Source: Paenibacillus aestuarii
GTDB lineage: Bacteria > Bacillota > Bacilli > Paenibacillales > NBRC-103111
Direction of reading: 5' to 3'
DNA: 64,000 nt
NCBI RefSeq assembly: GCF_027789125.1
Contig: NZ_JAQFVF010000018.1
Span: 184,301 to 248,300, forward strand
The notes under the pieces were generated by a model. The model made no database searches. It was not told where the DNA came from and saw only the letters and a program-made list of their open reading frames with translations. Shown here one piece after another: positions 16,207 through 24,777 of the stretch (position 1 is the stretch's first letter; each line of letters begins with the position of its first letter). A program made the position numbers and the translations under genes.

Positions 16207-17181
16207 ATGGTAGAGGCAGGTGTACTGCAAGCAGCAGCAAATGCGTATGGATTAGATGTGAATCTACTAAGACACGTTGGCGGGAATGTGAATGTGGTTT
16301 ATCAGTACCCGGCAGGACAAGGTTTCCCTGCACGCATATTGCGGTTGTCCACGCAGAAGTGGCGCAGCGAACAAGAGGCCATGGCAGAACTGCATTTTAT
16401 GATGTATTTATATGATCATGGCGTTTCAGTCCCTAAAGTGTTCCTATCCAAAGGGGAAAAATGGGTAGAATCGATTGCAGGAGGTTTCCATGCCGCTGTT
16501 TTTGGCGAAGCTCCTGGTAAAATCGCTACAGAAGAGGACTGGAACCCTAAGCTGTTTGAGAATTGGGGTCGGCTTCTTGGGCAGATGCACCTGCTTACGC
16601 AATCGTATGTCCCCTTGCCAGATGCCCAACGTCGCGACTGGAAACAGGAAACCTGGATGGATATGATGCGAAACTTGCCCCAAGAGGAGACAATTGCCCG
16701 GCAAAAAGCCTACGAGCTGACGACCTGGCTCGAGACTTTGCCAAAAGATTTGAAAAACTATGGTCTTGTCCACTGCGACCTCCATGCCAAAAACATTTTT
16801 GTCACGAAAGACAGCTCGATTACGGCATTTGACTTTGATGATTCCTGCTATCATTGGTTCGTTTATGACATCGCCATCATCCTGCATTCGGTTATCATCC
16901 GACAGAAACGATTGGAACAACAAAGTTCAACCCTCGATGACCACGTGGCATGGTTCTTTACATGGTTCATGAAAGGGTACCAAGAGATACAGAACGTTGA
17001 AAGTTGGTGGTTAAAAGCTATACCGAAATTTTTAAGTTATCGTCGGTTGCTAGATTATAACTTCCTGCACCAAAAGTATGACTGGGGCACGGTTGAAGGC
17101 CCGTTGAAGGCAGCTTGGCAGCGTATGAAAGTGGAGATTGAAGCAGATGAACCTTTAACTCATTTTTCATTTGATGAATGA
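16207..17181 (+). CDS. Aminoglycoside phosphotransferase-like kinase
   Basis: A 324-residue small-molecule kinase of the APH fold. The Brenner motif is LVHCDLHAKNIFV and the metal-binding segment is ITAFDFDDS, both intact, so it should be active. The N-lobe shows a reduced hinge (GVSVPKVFLSKGEKW). Related proteins phosphorylate choline, homoserine or sugars; few confer drug resistance. The substrate cannot be told. AGGAGGG precedes ATG 16207. It stands alone between the ldh terminator and the phasin gene. Confidence 0.8.
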   Translation: MVEAGVLQAAANAYGLDVNLLRHVGGNVNVVYQYPAGQGFPARILRLSTQKWRSEQEAMAELHFMMYLYDHGVSVPKVFLSKGEKWVESIAGGFHAAVFGEAPGKIATEEDWNPKLFENWGRLLGQMHLLTQSYVPLPDAQRRDWKQETWMDMMRNLPQEETIARQKAYELTTWLETLPKDLKNYGLVHCDLHAKNIFVTKDSSITAFDFDDSCYHWFVYDIAIILHSVIIRQKRLEQQSSTLDDHVAWFFTWFMKGYQEIQNVESWWLKAIPKFLSYRRLLDYNFLHQKYDWGTVEGPLKAAWQRMKVEIEADEPLTHFSFDE

Positions 17182-17256
17182 TTTCCTGCTCTACATACTT
17201 ATGGAAGCTTCTGGGAACCATAACTTCTAATGCATGTTTAAAGAGGAGTGGGCAAG

Positions 17257-17553
17257 ATGAATGATTTGATCAAAAATGCTTTTTCGCTCGGGTTAGGCAT
17301 CACGGTGATGACCAAAGAAAAATTGGAAAGCTGCGTCAATGAGCTCGTCGCGAAAGGCAAAGTCGCACCTGAAGAATCGAAAGAGTTGGTATCTAATTTG
17401 ATCAAGAGGGGGGAGGAGCAGCAGGACGACTTGAAGCGCTTAATCCGTACACAGCTTCAAAAACTGCTGGTCGAATTGCACGTAGCGACAGAGGATGATA
17501 TTAAGCGGTTAGATGAGCGTATCGACCACTTGGAACAAAAACAGCAGGCATAG
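17257..17553 (+). CDS. Phasin-family (PhaP/PhaF-like) coiled-coil protein
   Basis: A 98-residue helical protein: hydrophobic start (NAFSLGLGITVMTKEKL), the recurrent pattern VNELVAKGKVAPEESKELV, then a coiled coil to the C-terminus (LDERIDHLEQKQ). This is the small polyhydroxyalkanoate-regulator-like phasin family common in Firmicutes. GAGGAG at 17242 fits ATG 17257 better than GTG 17248. The UbiB-kinase gene starts six bases after its stop, an arrangement that suggests a shared function at membranes or lipid. Confidence 0.75.
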   Translation: MNDLIKNAFSLGLGITVMTKEKLESCVNELVAKGKVAPEESKELVSNLIKRGEEQQDDLKRLIRTQLQKLLVELHVATEDDIKRLDERIDHLEQKQQA

Positions 17554-17559
17554 CCGATT

Positions 17560-19236
17560 ATGAGGAGAAGGATACGGCAGTTACAACGATACCGCGATAT
17601 CGTTATCGCCTTGGTTCGTCACGGTTTCGGCTTCCTTGTGGAAGAGTCGGATCTGCTGCAGCGTCTGCGCATCCCGATTCGAAGATTTCGCTTGGAGGAC
17701 GATGCGGATCGTAAGTCGTTAGGACTGCGCATCAGGAATGTCGTTGAAGAGCTCGGACCCACATTCATCAAGTTAGGACAAATAGCCAGCACACGTTCAG
17801 ACCTGCTTCCTGATGATATTGTGAAGGAACTGGAGAAGCTTCAGGATCATGTGAAGCCGATTCCTTCCTATCAGGTGAAGGAGATCATCGAGGCGGAACT
17901 GGGGCAAAATATCGAGACTGTGTTCAGCTATTTTGAGCAGGAGTCGCTTGCTGCGGCATCGATCGGACAAGTGCACCTTGGCGTGCTGCACACAGGAGAG
18001 CGTGTAGCCGTCAAAATCCAACGGCCTCAAGCTGCAGATTCAATCCGCATTGATTTGGATATTTTGGCCGATTTGGCAGTGCTAGCCGAACGCCGCTTTG
18101 CCTGGGCCCGGCGCATTCAGATGGAGGTCCTCGTCGCGGAATTCGGCAACTCGCTGCTCAATGAGCTGGATTATACCAAAGAAGCGAGGAACGCGGAAAA
18201 AATAGCCGAACAATTCAAGCATATTGCCCATATTTTTGTGCCGCCAACGTATCGTGCATACAGCTCCCGGAAAGTTATGACGATGCAGTATATCGAAGGT
18301 GTCCGCTTGCATCAGGAGGATCAGCTCGTTGCCCATGGATATGACCGGGCACGAATCGCCAATCGGCTCATTCAAGCGTTATTTCACCAAATCTTCGTTG
18401 AAGGATTGTTTCATGCGGATCCACACCCCGGCAACATCGTGATCCTGCCTGGGGAAGTGATCGCTTTTCTCGATTTTGGCATGGTGGGGCGGCTCACGGA
18501 GGAAATGAAATTTCATTTTTCTTCCTTGATCATTGCACTCATGCGTCAAAACACGGACGGGGTCATTAAGGCGATTTATCGGATTGGCCTAATTGATGAT
18601 GATGTCGATATGTCGGAGTTGCGTTTAGATATTGAGGGACTAAGAGAGCAGTATTTCGGAGTCCCGCTAAGTCAAGTCAGCCTCGGTGGAATCGTCAATG
18701 ATCTGTTCGAAGTGGCGTACAAGTATCATATTCGTATTCCGGCAGATTTCATCTTATTAGGGAAAACGCTGGTAACCCTTGAAGGGGTTGTCATGAAGCT
18801 GGATCCGACGATCAGCATCGTCAAAATCGCCGAACCATTCGGGCTCCAGCTGCTGTTCGAGCGACTTCGACCGGATAACTTGAGCGCAAGTATCTTCAAG
18901 GATGTCACGGATTACGGGCAAATGCTGGTGAACTTACCCAAACAGTCGCGAGAGCTCTTGACGCTGATCAAAAAGGGCAAGCTGCATGTGAACATCAGTG
19001 TCCCGGATGCCTACGATTTCCTGCGCAAGCTAGACCGCATCGGTAACAGGATCACGTTCAGCATCGTGCTGTTGTCTTTCAGCCTGATGATGATGGGACT
19101 CATTATCGGTTCATCTATCGTTGGCCGCAGGCCATATTTTCTGCTAACCGTGCCGACCATCGAGGTTGGGTTCGTACTGGCATCTTTGATGATGCTGTGG
19201 CTGCTGTTTTCGATTTTTAGGTCGGGTAGGTTTTAG
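17560..19236 (+). CDS. aarF: UbiB/AarF (ABC1) family protein kinase-like ATPase
   Basis: A 558-residue atypical kinase. It carries the KxGQ extension (FIKLGQIASTRSDLLP), the Ala-rich nucleotide loop (SLAAASIGQVHLG), the catalytic loop region (LFHADPHPGNI) and the metal-binding DFG-like segment (FLDFGMVG). Two membrane helices end the protein (about 495-520 and 527-550). UbiB proteins support isoprenoid-lipid metabolism, ubiquinone in Gram-negatives. This organism type uses menaquinone, so the precise role is open. It is translated after the phasin gene with a weak ribosome site, probably by coupling. Confidence 0.9.
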   Translation: MRRRIRQLQRYRDIVIALVRHGFGFLVEESDLLQRLRIPIRRFRLEDDADRKSLGLRIRNVVEELGPTFIKLGQIASTRSDLLPDDIVKELEKLQDHVKPIPSYQVKEIIEAELGQNIETVFSYFEQESLAAASIGQVHLGVLHTGERVAVKIQRPQAADSIRIDLDILADLAVLAERRFAWARRIQMEVLVAEFGNSLLNELDYTKEARNAEKIAEQFKHIAHIFVPPTYRAYSSRKVMTMQYIEGVRLHQEDQLVAHGYDRARIANRLIQALFHQIFVEGLFHADPHPGNIVILPGEVIAFLDFGMVGRLTEEMKFHFSSLIIALMRQNTDGVIKAIYRIGLIDDDVDMSELRLDIEGLREQYFGVPLSQVSLGGIVNDLFEVAYKYHIRIPADFILLGKTLVTLEGVVMKLDPTISIVKIAEPFGLQLLFERLRPDNLSASIFKDVTDYGQMLVNLPKQSRELLTLIKKGKLHVNISVPDAYDFLRKLDRIGNRITFSIVLLSFSLMMMGLIIGSSIVGRRPYFLLTVPTIEVGFVLASLMMLWLLFSIFRSGRF

Positions 19237-19247
19237 TGTGAAAAAAA

Positions 19248-19279
19248 TGAAGCCCTATGGATGAATCTCCATTGGGCTA
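19248..19279. terminator. Bidirectional terminator between aarF and Dabb gene
   Basis: AGCCCTATGG pairs with CCATTGGGCT. A seven-A run precedes it, serving as the T-run for the minus-strand gene. Confidence 0.75.
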
Positions 19280-19289
19280 TTTATGTCGC

Positions 19290-19583
19290 TTAAACCTCAA
19301 TATCTACGCCGATACTGTCTAATCTGCCAACTTCGCGAATGTAAGTAACAACGGCTTGATGGTGTTCGTTAACCGTATATGCATCCAATGCGGCTTGATT
19401 TTCAAATCTTACCAGAAGAATGACTTGGTATTCTTTACTTTTTTCAGCCAGGTTCAGTCCCGCTTGGATTTCATCGATTCCTGGAATGAGGCTTTGTAAT
19501 GCTTTGAAGCGTTTTGCAACCTCAAGAAGTTGCTCTTGCGTTGTTGTTTCAGCAAATTTCAAAAGCACGGTACGTTGAATCAT
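19290..19583 (-). CDS. Dabb-family (stress-responsive A/B barrel) protein
   Basis: A 97-residue ferredoxin-like dimeric barrel. Typical segments are IQRTVLLKF at the start, ALQSLIPGIDEIQAG in the middle and ALDAYTVNEHHQAVVTYI near the end, with the conserved His pair. Such proteins are small cytosolic dimers of mostly unknown role, some induced by stress. AGGGAAA before the ATG on the minus strand serves as the ribosome site. It is a single gene converging on aarF. The gap upstream (19584-19865) holds nothing clear. Confidence 0.85.
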   Translation of the reverse strand: MIQRTVLLKFAETTTQEQLLEVAKRFKALQSLIPGIDEIQAGLNLAEKSKEYQVILLVRFENQAALDAYTVNEHHQAVVTYIREVGRLDSIGVDIEV

Positions 19584-19865
19584 TGGTTTTCCCTCCGCAG
19601 TAATAATTTGTTCTTGTCCACTTGTCCATCTTACAGGGAGATGAAGGAGATAGCAATGAAATTGATGAAGTCGTACTTACGAAAAGGTAACTAACTAATC
19701 ATATTTTCAGTGTTTATTCGATGGCATCTTTTCTTTTATAATCAAATTAAATCATCCTTAATACGCTTGCCTACTACGGCATACATTCATGGAAGCGCTA
19801 TAATTCGGGTGCGTTATTGGAAGATGTTTGCGAAAAGCAATAAATGGTATAAAGGAGGAGTTGTT

Positions 19866-20753
19866 ATGATGAAAGTGCTAGTTACGGGAGCGTCAGGAAA
19901 CGGCGGTCAAGCTGTTTGCCGGGCGTTATTGGATGCAGGCTATACTGTGCGTATGGCTGATGTGATCCCAACTCAAATGGATGATTTAAAACAAGCAGAG
20001 TTCGTACGTTGTGACACGCGCACACCAGCTGATGTGAGAAGGGCAGTAGCTGGAATGGATGCCGTCGTTCATCTCGCTGCCTGGCATTGTGCGCATAACC
20101 CGCCGGTCAGTGATGAAACGATTTTTGCGGTCAACGTCGACGGAACCTTTCACGTTCTGGAAGCTTGCCGGCAGGAGGGTATTCAATCGATCGTGTACGC
20201 TTCGTCGATGGCTTATGGATGGTGGTCGGTTTATGGCGTTTCCAAAGTGATCGGAGAGGATCTGTGCAAAGCGTACAATGAAATGACAGGAGCTTCCATC
20301 GTCATGCTTCGTTATCATGAATTTATTCCAAGACCTTATTTGGAGTTTGGGGCGCGGCTATTGAAAAATGGAGTAGATCGGCGAGATGTCGCTGCAGCGA
20401 CAGTTGCGTCCGTAAAAGCGGTGCTGGCGCGCCGGGTCGGGCTCTTTCGAACCATCGTACATACAGACCATGGGATGCCGCAGGAAGTCGTGGATCGTTT
20501 CCGCGAGCTGGGCGTCGCCTGGTGTGAGGAGCATGTTCCTGGAGCGCGCAGACTGATCGAAAAGTATGCGATACCGCTGCCCGAGCAGGTGGAACAGCAC
20601 GATCTAAAGGAAGCGGAGCAGGTACTCGGATGGCGGCCTGCTGTGGGGTTCTTGGACTTTCTCCGAGACCTGCAAGCGCGCGACGAGAAAGGTTTGGATG
20701 TGAGCGGCCTGTGGGTTCCGTCGGAGCTGCCAGGGATGTGGCCCGCCCGCTAG
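19866..20753 (+). CDS. NAD(P)-dependent epimerase/dehydratase
   Basis: A 295-residue extended short-chain dehydrogenase. The nucleotide loop is VTGASGNGG at the start, Asp27 follows the second strand (RMADV), and the active Tyr/Lys are in YGVSK. The stretch between the conserved Ser (YASSMAYG) and that YxxxK is only about eight residues, whereas relatives usually have some 20-25 with a Pro/Asp-rich segment; an in-frame loss is likely. GGAGG precedes ATG 19866; the 52-residue longer frame has no support. It probably acts on a nucleotide sugar, but the substrate is unknown. The GC-rich 20754-20880 has no gene. Confidence 0.8.
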   Translation: MMKVLVTGASGNGGQAVCRALLDAGYTVRMADVIPTQMDDLKQAEFVRCDTRTPADVRRAVAGMDAVVHLAAWHCAHNPPVSDETIFAVNVDGTFHVLEACRQEGIQSIVYASSMAYGWWSVYGVSKVIGEDLCKAYNEMTGASIVMLRYHEFIPRPYLEFGARLLKNGVDRRDVAAATVASVKAVLARRVGLFRTIVHTDHGMPQEVVDRFRELGVAWCEEHVPGARRLIEKYAIPLPEQVEQHDLKEAEQVLGWRPAVGFLDFLRDLQARDEKGLDVSGLWVPSELPGMWPAR

Positions 20754-20887
20754 GCTAGGGCGGGGTAAGGCTGTGGCGCGACGCTAAGTGTGCGGCGTGC
20801 GGGGGAAGGCTGCTGCACGACGTTGAGTGGGCGTGAATGGGTCCCCCGCGTGCAGCACCCCGCACATAGCTTTCTTTTGGAGGGGGC

Positions 20888-20945
20888 TTTACCAGAATGA
20901 AGGAGATGTGTTATGATGAATTCGCACAGACCGACCGACGGTCTG
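20888..20945 (+). promoter_or_regulatory. Promoter with TetR-like operator before the amidase
   Basis: TTTACC (20888-20893) and TATGAT (20912-20917, extended by TGT) are 18 bases apart. Seven-base arms CAGACCG and CGGTCTG around ACCGA form an operator at 20927-20945, just after the start of transcription. This ACCGACCG pattern is usual for TetR repressors; no such gene is adjacent. Confidence 0.55.
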
Positions 20946-21006
20946 CAAGAACGTGAATAGCTCATCGAGCAAATAAGAGAGAATCAAGAGGACGGTGGAG
21001 AGTACG

Positions 21007-22584
21007 ATGCTTGCTGCCATAGAGAAAAATGAGCTTCTGCGTCTAGGCGCAGCCGAGATGGCCCGAGGAATCCGAGAAGGGCGATGGAGCTCACAAGATT
21101 TGGTCGAGGCCCATATAGAGCGAATTATGGGCGTGAATCCTACGCTGAATGCGATCGCAATTCCGCTGTTTGAGGAAGCCCGGCGTGCCGCCAAAGAGGC
21201 TGATCTGCAAGCGGCACAGGCAAGTGCGGAACTGGGACCGCTGCACGGCGTCCCCGTAACGATCAAGGAGTCCCTCGATGTCGCCGGGACGCCGAGCACC
21301 TGGGGCTTGCCGCATCGCCAGGGCAAGCTGTCACAAGCCGATGATCCCAGCGTAGCCCGCCTGAAGCAGGCCGGCGCGATCATCATCGGCAAAAGCAACA
21401 TCATGCAGCTGTTAATGGGCTGCGAATCGGTCAATCCCGTGTACGGGCGTGTACGCAACCCGTGGCGCCCGGAAGAGCGTTCCTCCGGCGGGAGCAGCGG
21501 GGGCGAAGCCGCCATCGTTGCCGCCGGGGGCTCACCGCTCGGCCTCGGCACGGATGTCGGCGGAAGTATCCGTACCCCGGCGCATTTTTGCGGCATCCAC
21601 GGACTGAAGCCGACGCCCGGCCGCGTGCCCTCGGGCAAACCGCAGGGCATCGTCCATCTTGTCCCGGAAGCGGCGATGATGGCGAGCACGGGGCCGATGG
21701 CCCGGCGGGTCGAGGATCTCATGCTGGCCATGGAGATCCTGTCGACGCCGGAGTCGCTCAAGCAGGCGCCGATTCGTCTGAGCGGGTCCTCGTCTATTCA
21801 GGGGCTGCGCATCGGATTTTATACAACGGATGGCATAGCTGCTCCTTCGGCCGCCATACAGCGTGCCGTCCGGGAGGCGTCGGAGGCCTTGGCTCAATGC
21901 GGTGCAATTGTCAAACCATTTGTGTTGCCCGAGCCTGAATTCATCCTCCATCAGTTTTATGCGCTTATGTCGGCCGCGGGATCTTCCGGAATCGAGCGCT
22001 CCGTGAACGGCGACGAGATGACGAAACAGCTAACTGGCGTACACCGTTCATTCAGTCTCACCAAAGGAAAGAAATGGATCATTTCCGGAATCCTTCGCCT
22101 GCTCGGTCAAAACATTGCCGGCCATCATATCGTGCCCAATCTGGGAACAAAGACTGAAGATGAGCGACGCGAGCTCACACGCAAACGGGAGCAATACCAG
22201 CAAAGATTCCTGCAAGAAATGGAACGGCAGCAAGTCGATGTTCTGCTGGCACCGCCGTTCCTGACACCATCCATTCAGCATGATCAATCGCTGCAGATGT
22301 CGTATGAAGGCTCGTATGCGCTGACGTTCAACTATTTGGGCATGCCTGCAGGCGTCGTCAGCACAACTCGTGTGCGCCCAGAGGAGACGTCCAACCGCTC
22401 GCGAAGCAGCGACAAGTCCGTGCAAGCTGCCGCCAAAGCCGACGAACACAGCAGCGGGCTCCCCGTCGGCGTGCAGGTCGCAGCGCCACCATGGCGTGAG
22501 GATCTTGTGCTGGCCGTCATGGCTTGCTTAGAAGAGCAGTTCAAACATACGAAGGAATATCCGTCCGGCGCCATCCTTCTATAA
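21007..22584 (+). CDS. Amidase-signature family hydrolase
   Basis: A 525-residue amidase. The Ser-cisSer-Lys triad is complete: Lys87 (VTIKESLD), Ser163 in the GGSSGGE motif and Ser187 (DVGGSIR), with the 24-residue spacing known from the family. The range of substrates runs from small amides to acylated amino acids and cannot be set here. ATG 21007 with GTGGAG upstream is preferred to GTG 20995. The gene is more GC-rich than its neighbours. An operator palindrome stands between promoter and start. Confidence 0.9.
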   Translation: MLAAIEKNELLRLGAAEMARGIREGRWSSQDLVEAHIERIMGVNPTLNAIAIPLFEEARRAAKEADLQAAQASAELGPLHGVPVTIKESLDVAGTPSTWGLPHRQGKLSQADDPSVARLKQAGAIIIGKSNIMQLLMGCESVNPVYGRVRNPWRPEERSSGGSSGGEAAIVAAGGSPLGLGTDVGGSIRTPAHFCGIHGLKPTPGRVPSGKPQGIVHLVPEAAMMASTGPMARRVEDLMLAMEILSTPESLKQAPIRLSGSSSIQGLRIGFYTTDGIAAPSAAIQRAVREASEALAQCGAIVKPFVLPEPEFILHQFYALMSAAGSSGIERSVNGDEMTKQLTGVHRSFSLTKGKKWIISGILRLLGQNIAGHHIVPNLGTKTEDERRELTRKREQYQQRFLQEMERQQVDVLLAPPFLTPSIQHDQSLQMSYEGSYALTFNYLGMPAGVVSTTRVRPEETSNRSRSSDKSVQAAAKADEHSSGLPVGVQVAAPPWREDLVLAVMACLEEQFKHTKEYPSGAILL

Positions 22585-22597
22585 ATTGAAGCTCGAT

Positions 22598-22626
22598 TGA
22601 AGTCGCTTAACAGCGGCTTTTTTTAT
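22598..22626 (+). terminator. Terminator after the amidase
   Basis: AAGTCGCT and AGCGGCTT pair (one G-T) with loop TAAC, then seven T. Confidence 0.85.
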
Positions 22627-22693
22627 TTGCGCAATTAGAGGTTTTGGCTTAATTGAAAAGAATACATGAAGTAAAACTGCTGCGGCGTGAAAG

Positions 22694-23233
22694 GTGGAAG
22701 CGACATTGTCCGAGCACATCCCGTGCAAAATACGTATTATCGGTTCCGTCGGGAGCGGTAAAACAACGTTAGCCAGAAAACTGTCAGCTAAACTGCGCAT
22801 TCCTTACTACGAGCTTGATAACGTCGTTTGGAAAAGACACGTGCCAAAAGATATTCGGAGAGCGGATGAGGAAAGAAATCAGCTTTTTAATCATATGATG
22901 CAGACGAATGCTTGGATTATTGAAGGCAGTCATTTTAGTGAATGGGTGTTCCCTAGTTTTCATCTGGCTGATTGCATTATTTTTTTGGATACAAACGTTT
23001 CCATCCGTAAATATCGAATTGTAAGAAGGTATATGTTACAGCTGCTGAAGCTTGAAAAATCCAATTACAAACCGACATTTGATATTTTCAAGAATATGTT
23101 TGTGTGGAATCATGGTTTTGAACATCAAATTAAACCAAAGGTTCAAGATTTATTGCGCCAATATGACAGGAAGTCGGTAACCATCAGAAATTCCTATGAC
23201 CTGACATGTTTCCTTAACTCTTTTGAAAATTGA
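22694..23233 (+). CDS. Small P-loop kinase-like protein (FlaR/adenylate-kinase type)
   Basis: A 179-residue nucleotide-binding protein. Walker A is GSVGSGKTT, followed by the family segment IPYYELDNVVWKRH and a lid region; the Walker B-like strand is CIIFLDTN. Related proteins are annotated as FlaR, 'DNA topology modulation', or adenylate-kinase-like ATPases of unknown substrate. The start may be GTG 22694 or TTG 22706; GGTGG supports the latter. Its 3' end overlaps that of the convergent DUF4386 gene by 20 bases. Confidence 0.75.
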   Translation: MEATLSEHIPCKIRIIGSVGSGKTTLARKLSAKLRIPYYELDNVVWKRHVPKDIRRADEERNQLFNHMMQTNAWIIEGSHFSEWVFPSFHLADCIIFLDTNVSIRKYRIVRRYMLQLLKLEKSNYKPTFDIFKNMFVWNHGFEHQIKPKVQDLLRQYDRKSVTIRNSYDLTCFLNSFEN

Positions 23234-23900
23234 CATTAAATCCTTTCACGATCAGCCAAATGGCGAGGGTCATTTCATTAACTGCGACTGGCAGCGCTAA
23301 AATACCGCCCCAAGTAGAAACTTGCTCAATGACACCGAACATAACGAGCAGAGCGCAAACAAAAACAAGGACCGCCCCTGTCATACCCAAGATCGGAATA
23401 AACCTGGGCACTAGTCTTGATCGATAAAAGAGATAACTGTACATCATCGTATTGATGCCTAACATGAAATTAGGGCCGAGCAAAAATGTCCAGTCATGGA
23501 TTGCTTTCAGCACAGTGCCAGAAACTTGAAATGAGATCATATCCGATGCTCCGGATGCTATAAATGCTCGGCTTAATGTCAATAAAGACAATACGCTAAT
23601 GATTCCGATTGTAATAATTACGGCTTCCAGAAATCTGAAGCAAATATGCCAAAGCGCGATTGTTTCATTTACTTTTCTTAAAAATGGAAACATGGTTGTT
23701 GCGGTCCCCACAGCTGAAACGACAAGGATCAGCTCCATCAGCGCACCAATTACCACCTGATTGGCATGTTCGGCGCCATGAATCAAGTAATCGGGATCGT
23801 TTAGAATAGGTTTGTAAAAAATTAGACCAAGTACCGCCGATACGGCAGCAAGGATAAACAGAATTCCCACAATGTTAGACGCTTTTTGGTTTGAAATCAT
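23214..23900 (-). CDS. DUF4386 multi-pass membrane protein
   Basis: A 228-residue protein with about seven hydrophobic segments. Its pattern (IVGILFILAAV at the start, HICFRFLEAVII, LLGPNFMLGINTMMYSYLFYRSRLVPRFIP in the middle) is that of the DUF4386 family, whose function is not known. The ATG overlaps the stop of the XRE gene by four bases, so it is the third gene of a minus-strand operon. Confidence 0.8.
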   Translation of the reverse strand: MISNQKASNIVGILFILAAVSAVLGLIFYKPILNDPDYLIHGAEHANQVVIGALMELILVVSAVGTATTMFPFLRKVNETIALWHICFRFLEAVIITIGIISVLSLLTLSRAFIASGASDMISFQVSGTVLKAIHDWTFLLGPNFMLGINTMMYSYLFYRSRLVPRFIPILGMTGAVLVFVCALLVMFGVIEQVSTWGGILALPVAVNEMTLAIWLIVKGFNVNFQKS

Positions 23901-24130
23901 GTTTGATCACCCTCTTTTTCATCCTCATAAAAGAAAACTTCCTCCAAAGGCAATTGAAAGACGCGAGAAATGCGAAATGCTAATTCCAGAGACGGGGAAT
24001 AATTTCCCTTTTCCAGAGACACGATGGTTTGTCTTGTTACACCAACCTTGTCAGCCAACTGCTGCTGGGTCATTTCGTCATGGTTAAATCGTAATTTTCG
24101 GATGTGATTGCCGACAAGTTTATTTGCCAT
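23897..24130 (-). CDS. XRE-family small helix-turn-helix regulator
   Basis: A 77-residue protein consisting of one HTH unit (residues about 7-60: IRKLR, MTQQQLADKVGVTRQTIVSLEKGNYSPSLELAFRI) and an acidic tail (EEVFFYEDEKEGD). AAAGGAGT on the minus strand supports the start at 24130 and excludes the longer frame. The arrangement membrane protein, then small HTH, then DUF4386 is one operon; the HTH protein probably regulates it. Confidence 0.85.
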   Translation of the reverse strand: MANKLVGNHIRKLRFNHDEMTQQQLADKVGVTRQTIVSLEKGNYSPSLELAFRISRVFQLPLEEVFFYEDEKEGDQT

Positions 24131-24131
24131 T

Positions 24132-24578
24132 TTAGACTCCTTTCCGATAGTGATATAGTTTCGTAACCGAGCCGGTGACATCTGCAATGAATCCCGAGGC
24201 GATCAGGGTGATGAACATGACATTGGAAGGCAGGTCGATGACGAGTGATCCCATAGACAAAATGAACCCGAGGATAAAGAGGGCGAAGGAATTTCTTGCA
24301 GCTTTCAAACCAATGAGTTTATCCATCTCATCTTCGAAGGCAGGTTCCTTTTCTCCGGTCGTGATCCGAAAAATGATGTTGAAAATAATGCTAATCAAGA
24401 TGTGCGCAACAATGGAAAATAACGCCAAGATAAGGACGAATGAGCCCCAAAAGTGAAAAGTGACGGTCGACTCAAGTCCATCTTCGGGATACTGCGGGTA
24501 CTTATACAAGCAATAAGAGACGAAAATGAGTACAGCACTGATCAAGGATACGATGCTTTTCTTTTCTTGATAGGTCAT
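24132..24578 (-). CDS. Four-helix membrane protein (DUF2178-like), partner of XRE gene
   Basis: A 148-residue protein with four hydrophobic segments and a central cytosolic loop bearing the conserved acidic EKEPAFEDEMDKLIGLKA. This loop is typical of the DUF2178-type proteins found next to small HTH regulators in Firmicutes. It is the first gene of the operon, which ends with DUF4386. The function is unknown; a membrane-linked partner of the HTH protein is inference. Confidence 0.7.
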   Translation of the reverse strand: MTYQEKKSIVSLISAVLIFVSYCLYKYPQYPEDGLESTVTFHFWGSFVLILALFSIVAHILISIIFNIIFRITTGEKEPAFEDEMDKLIGLKAARNSFALFILGFILSMGSLVIDLPSNVMFITLIASGFIADVTGSVTKLYHYRKGV

Positions 24579-24710
24579 GGCTACGCTCTCCTGTCTAATA
24601 ATATTTACTTCATGAAATGTTTGTTATACATAATGTAATATAAACCATTCTTGATGTAAAGTTTTTTATACGTATATATCGTCCGTGGTGGAGGTTAAAG
24701 GCATTCAAAC

Positions 24711-24739
24711 TTGGAGTTGTGGTAAAATGGCGGTAAAAT
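24711..24739 (+). promoter_or_regulatory. Promoter of the glycosyltransferase gene
   Basis: TTGGAG and TAAAAT with a 17-base spacer, 38 bases before the start codon. Confidence 0.55.
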
Positions 24740-24777
24740 AGGGTAATTACATTTGAAATGTGAAAGGAGAGGCAATT

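Noticed and set aside
20889..21761. 290-codon minus-strand frame over the amidase
   Set aside because: Antisense of a GC-rich gene with intact catalytic triad on the plus strand; composition is Ser/Arg/Pro-biased.
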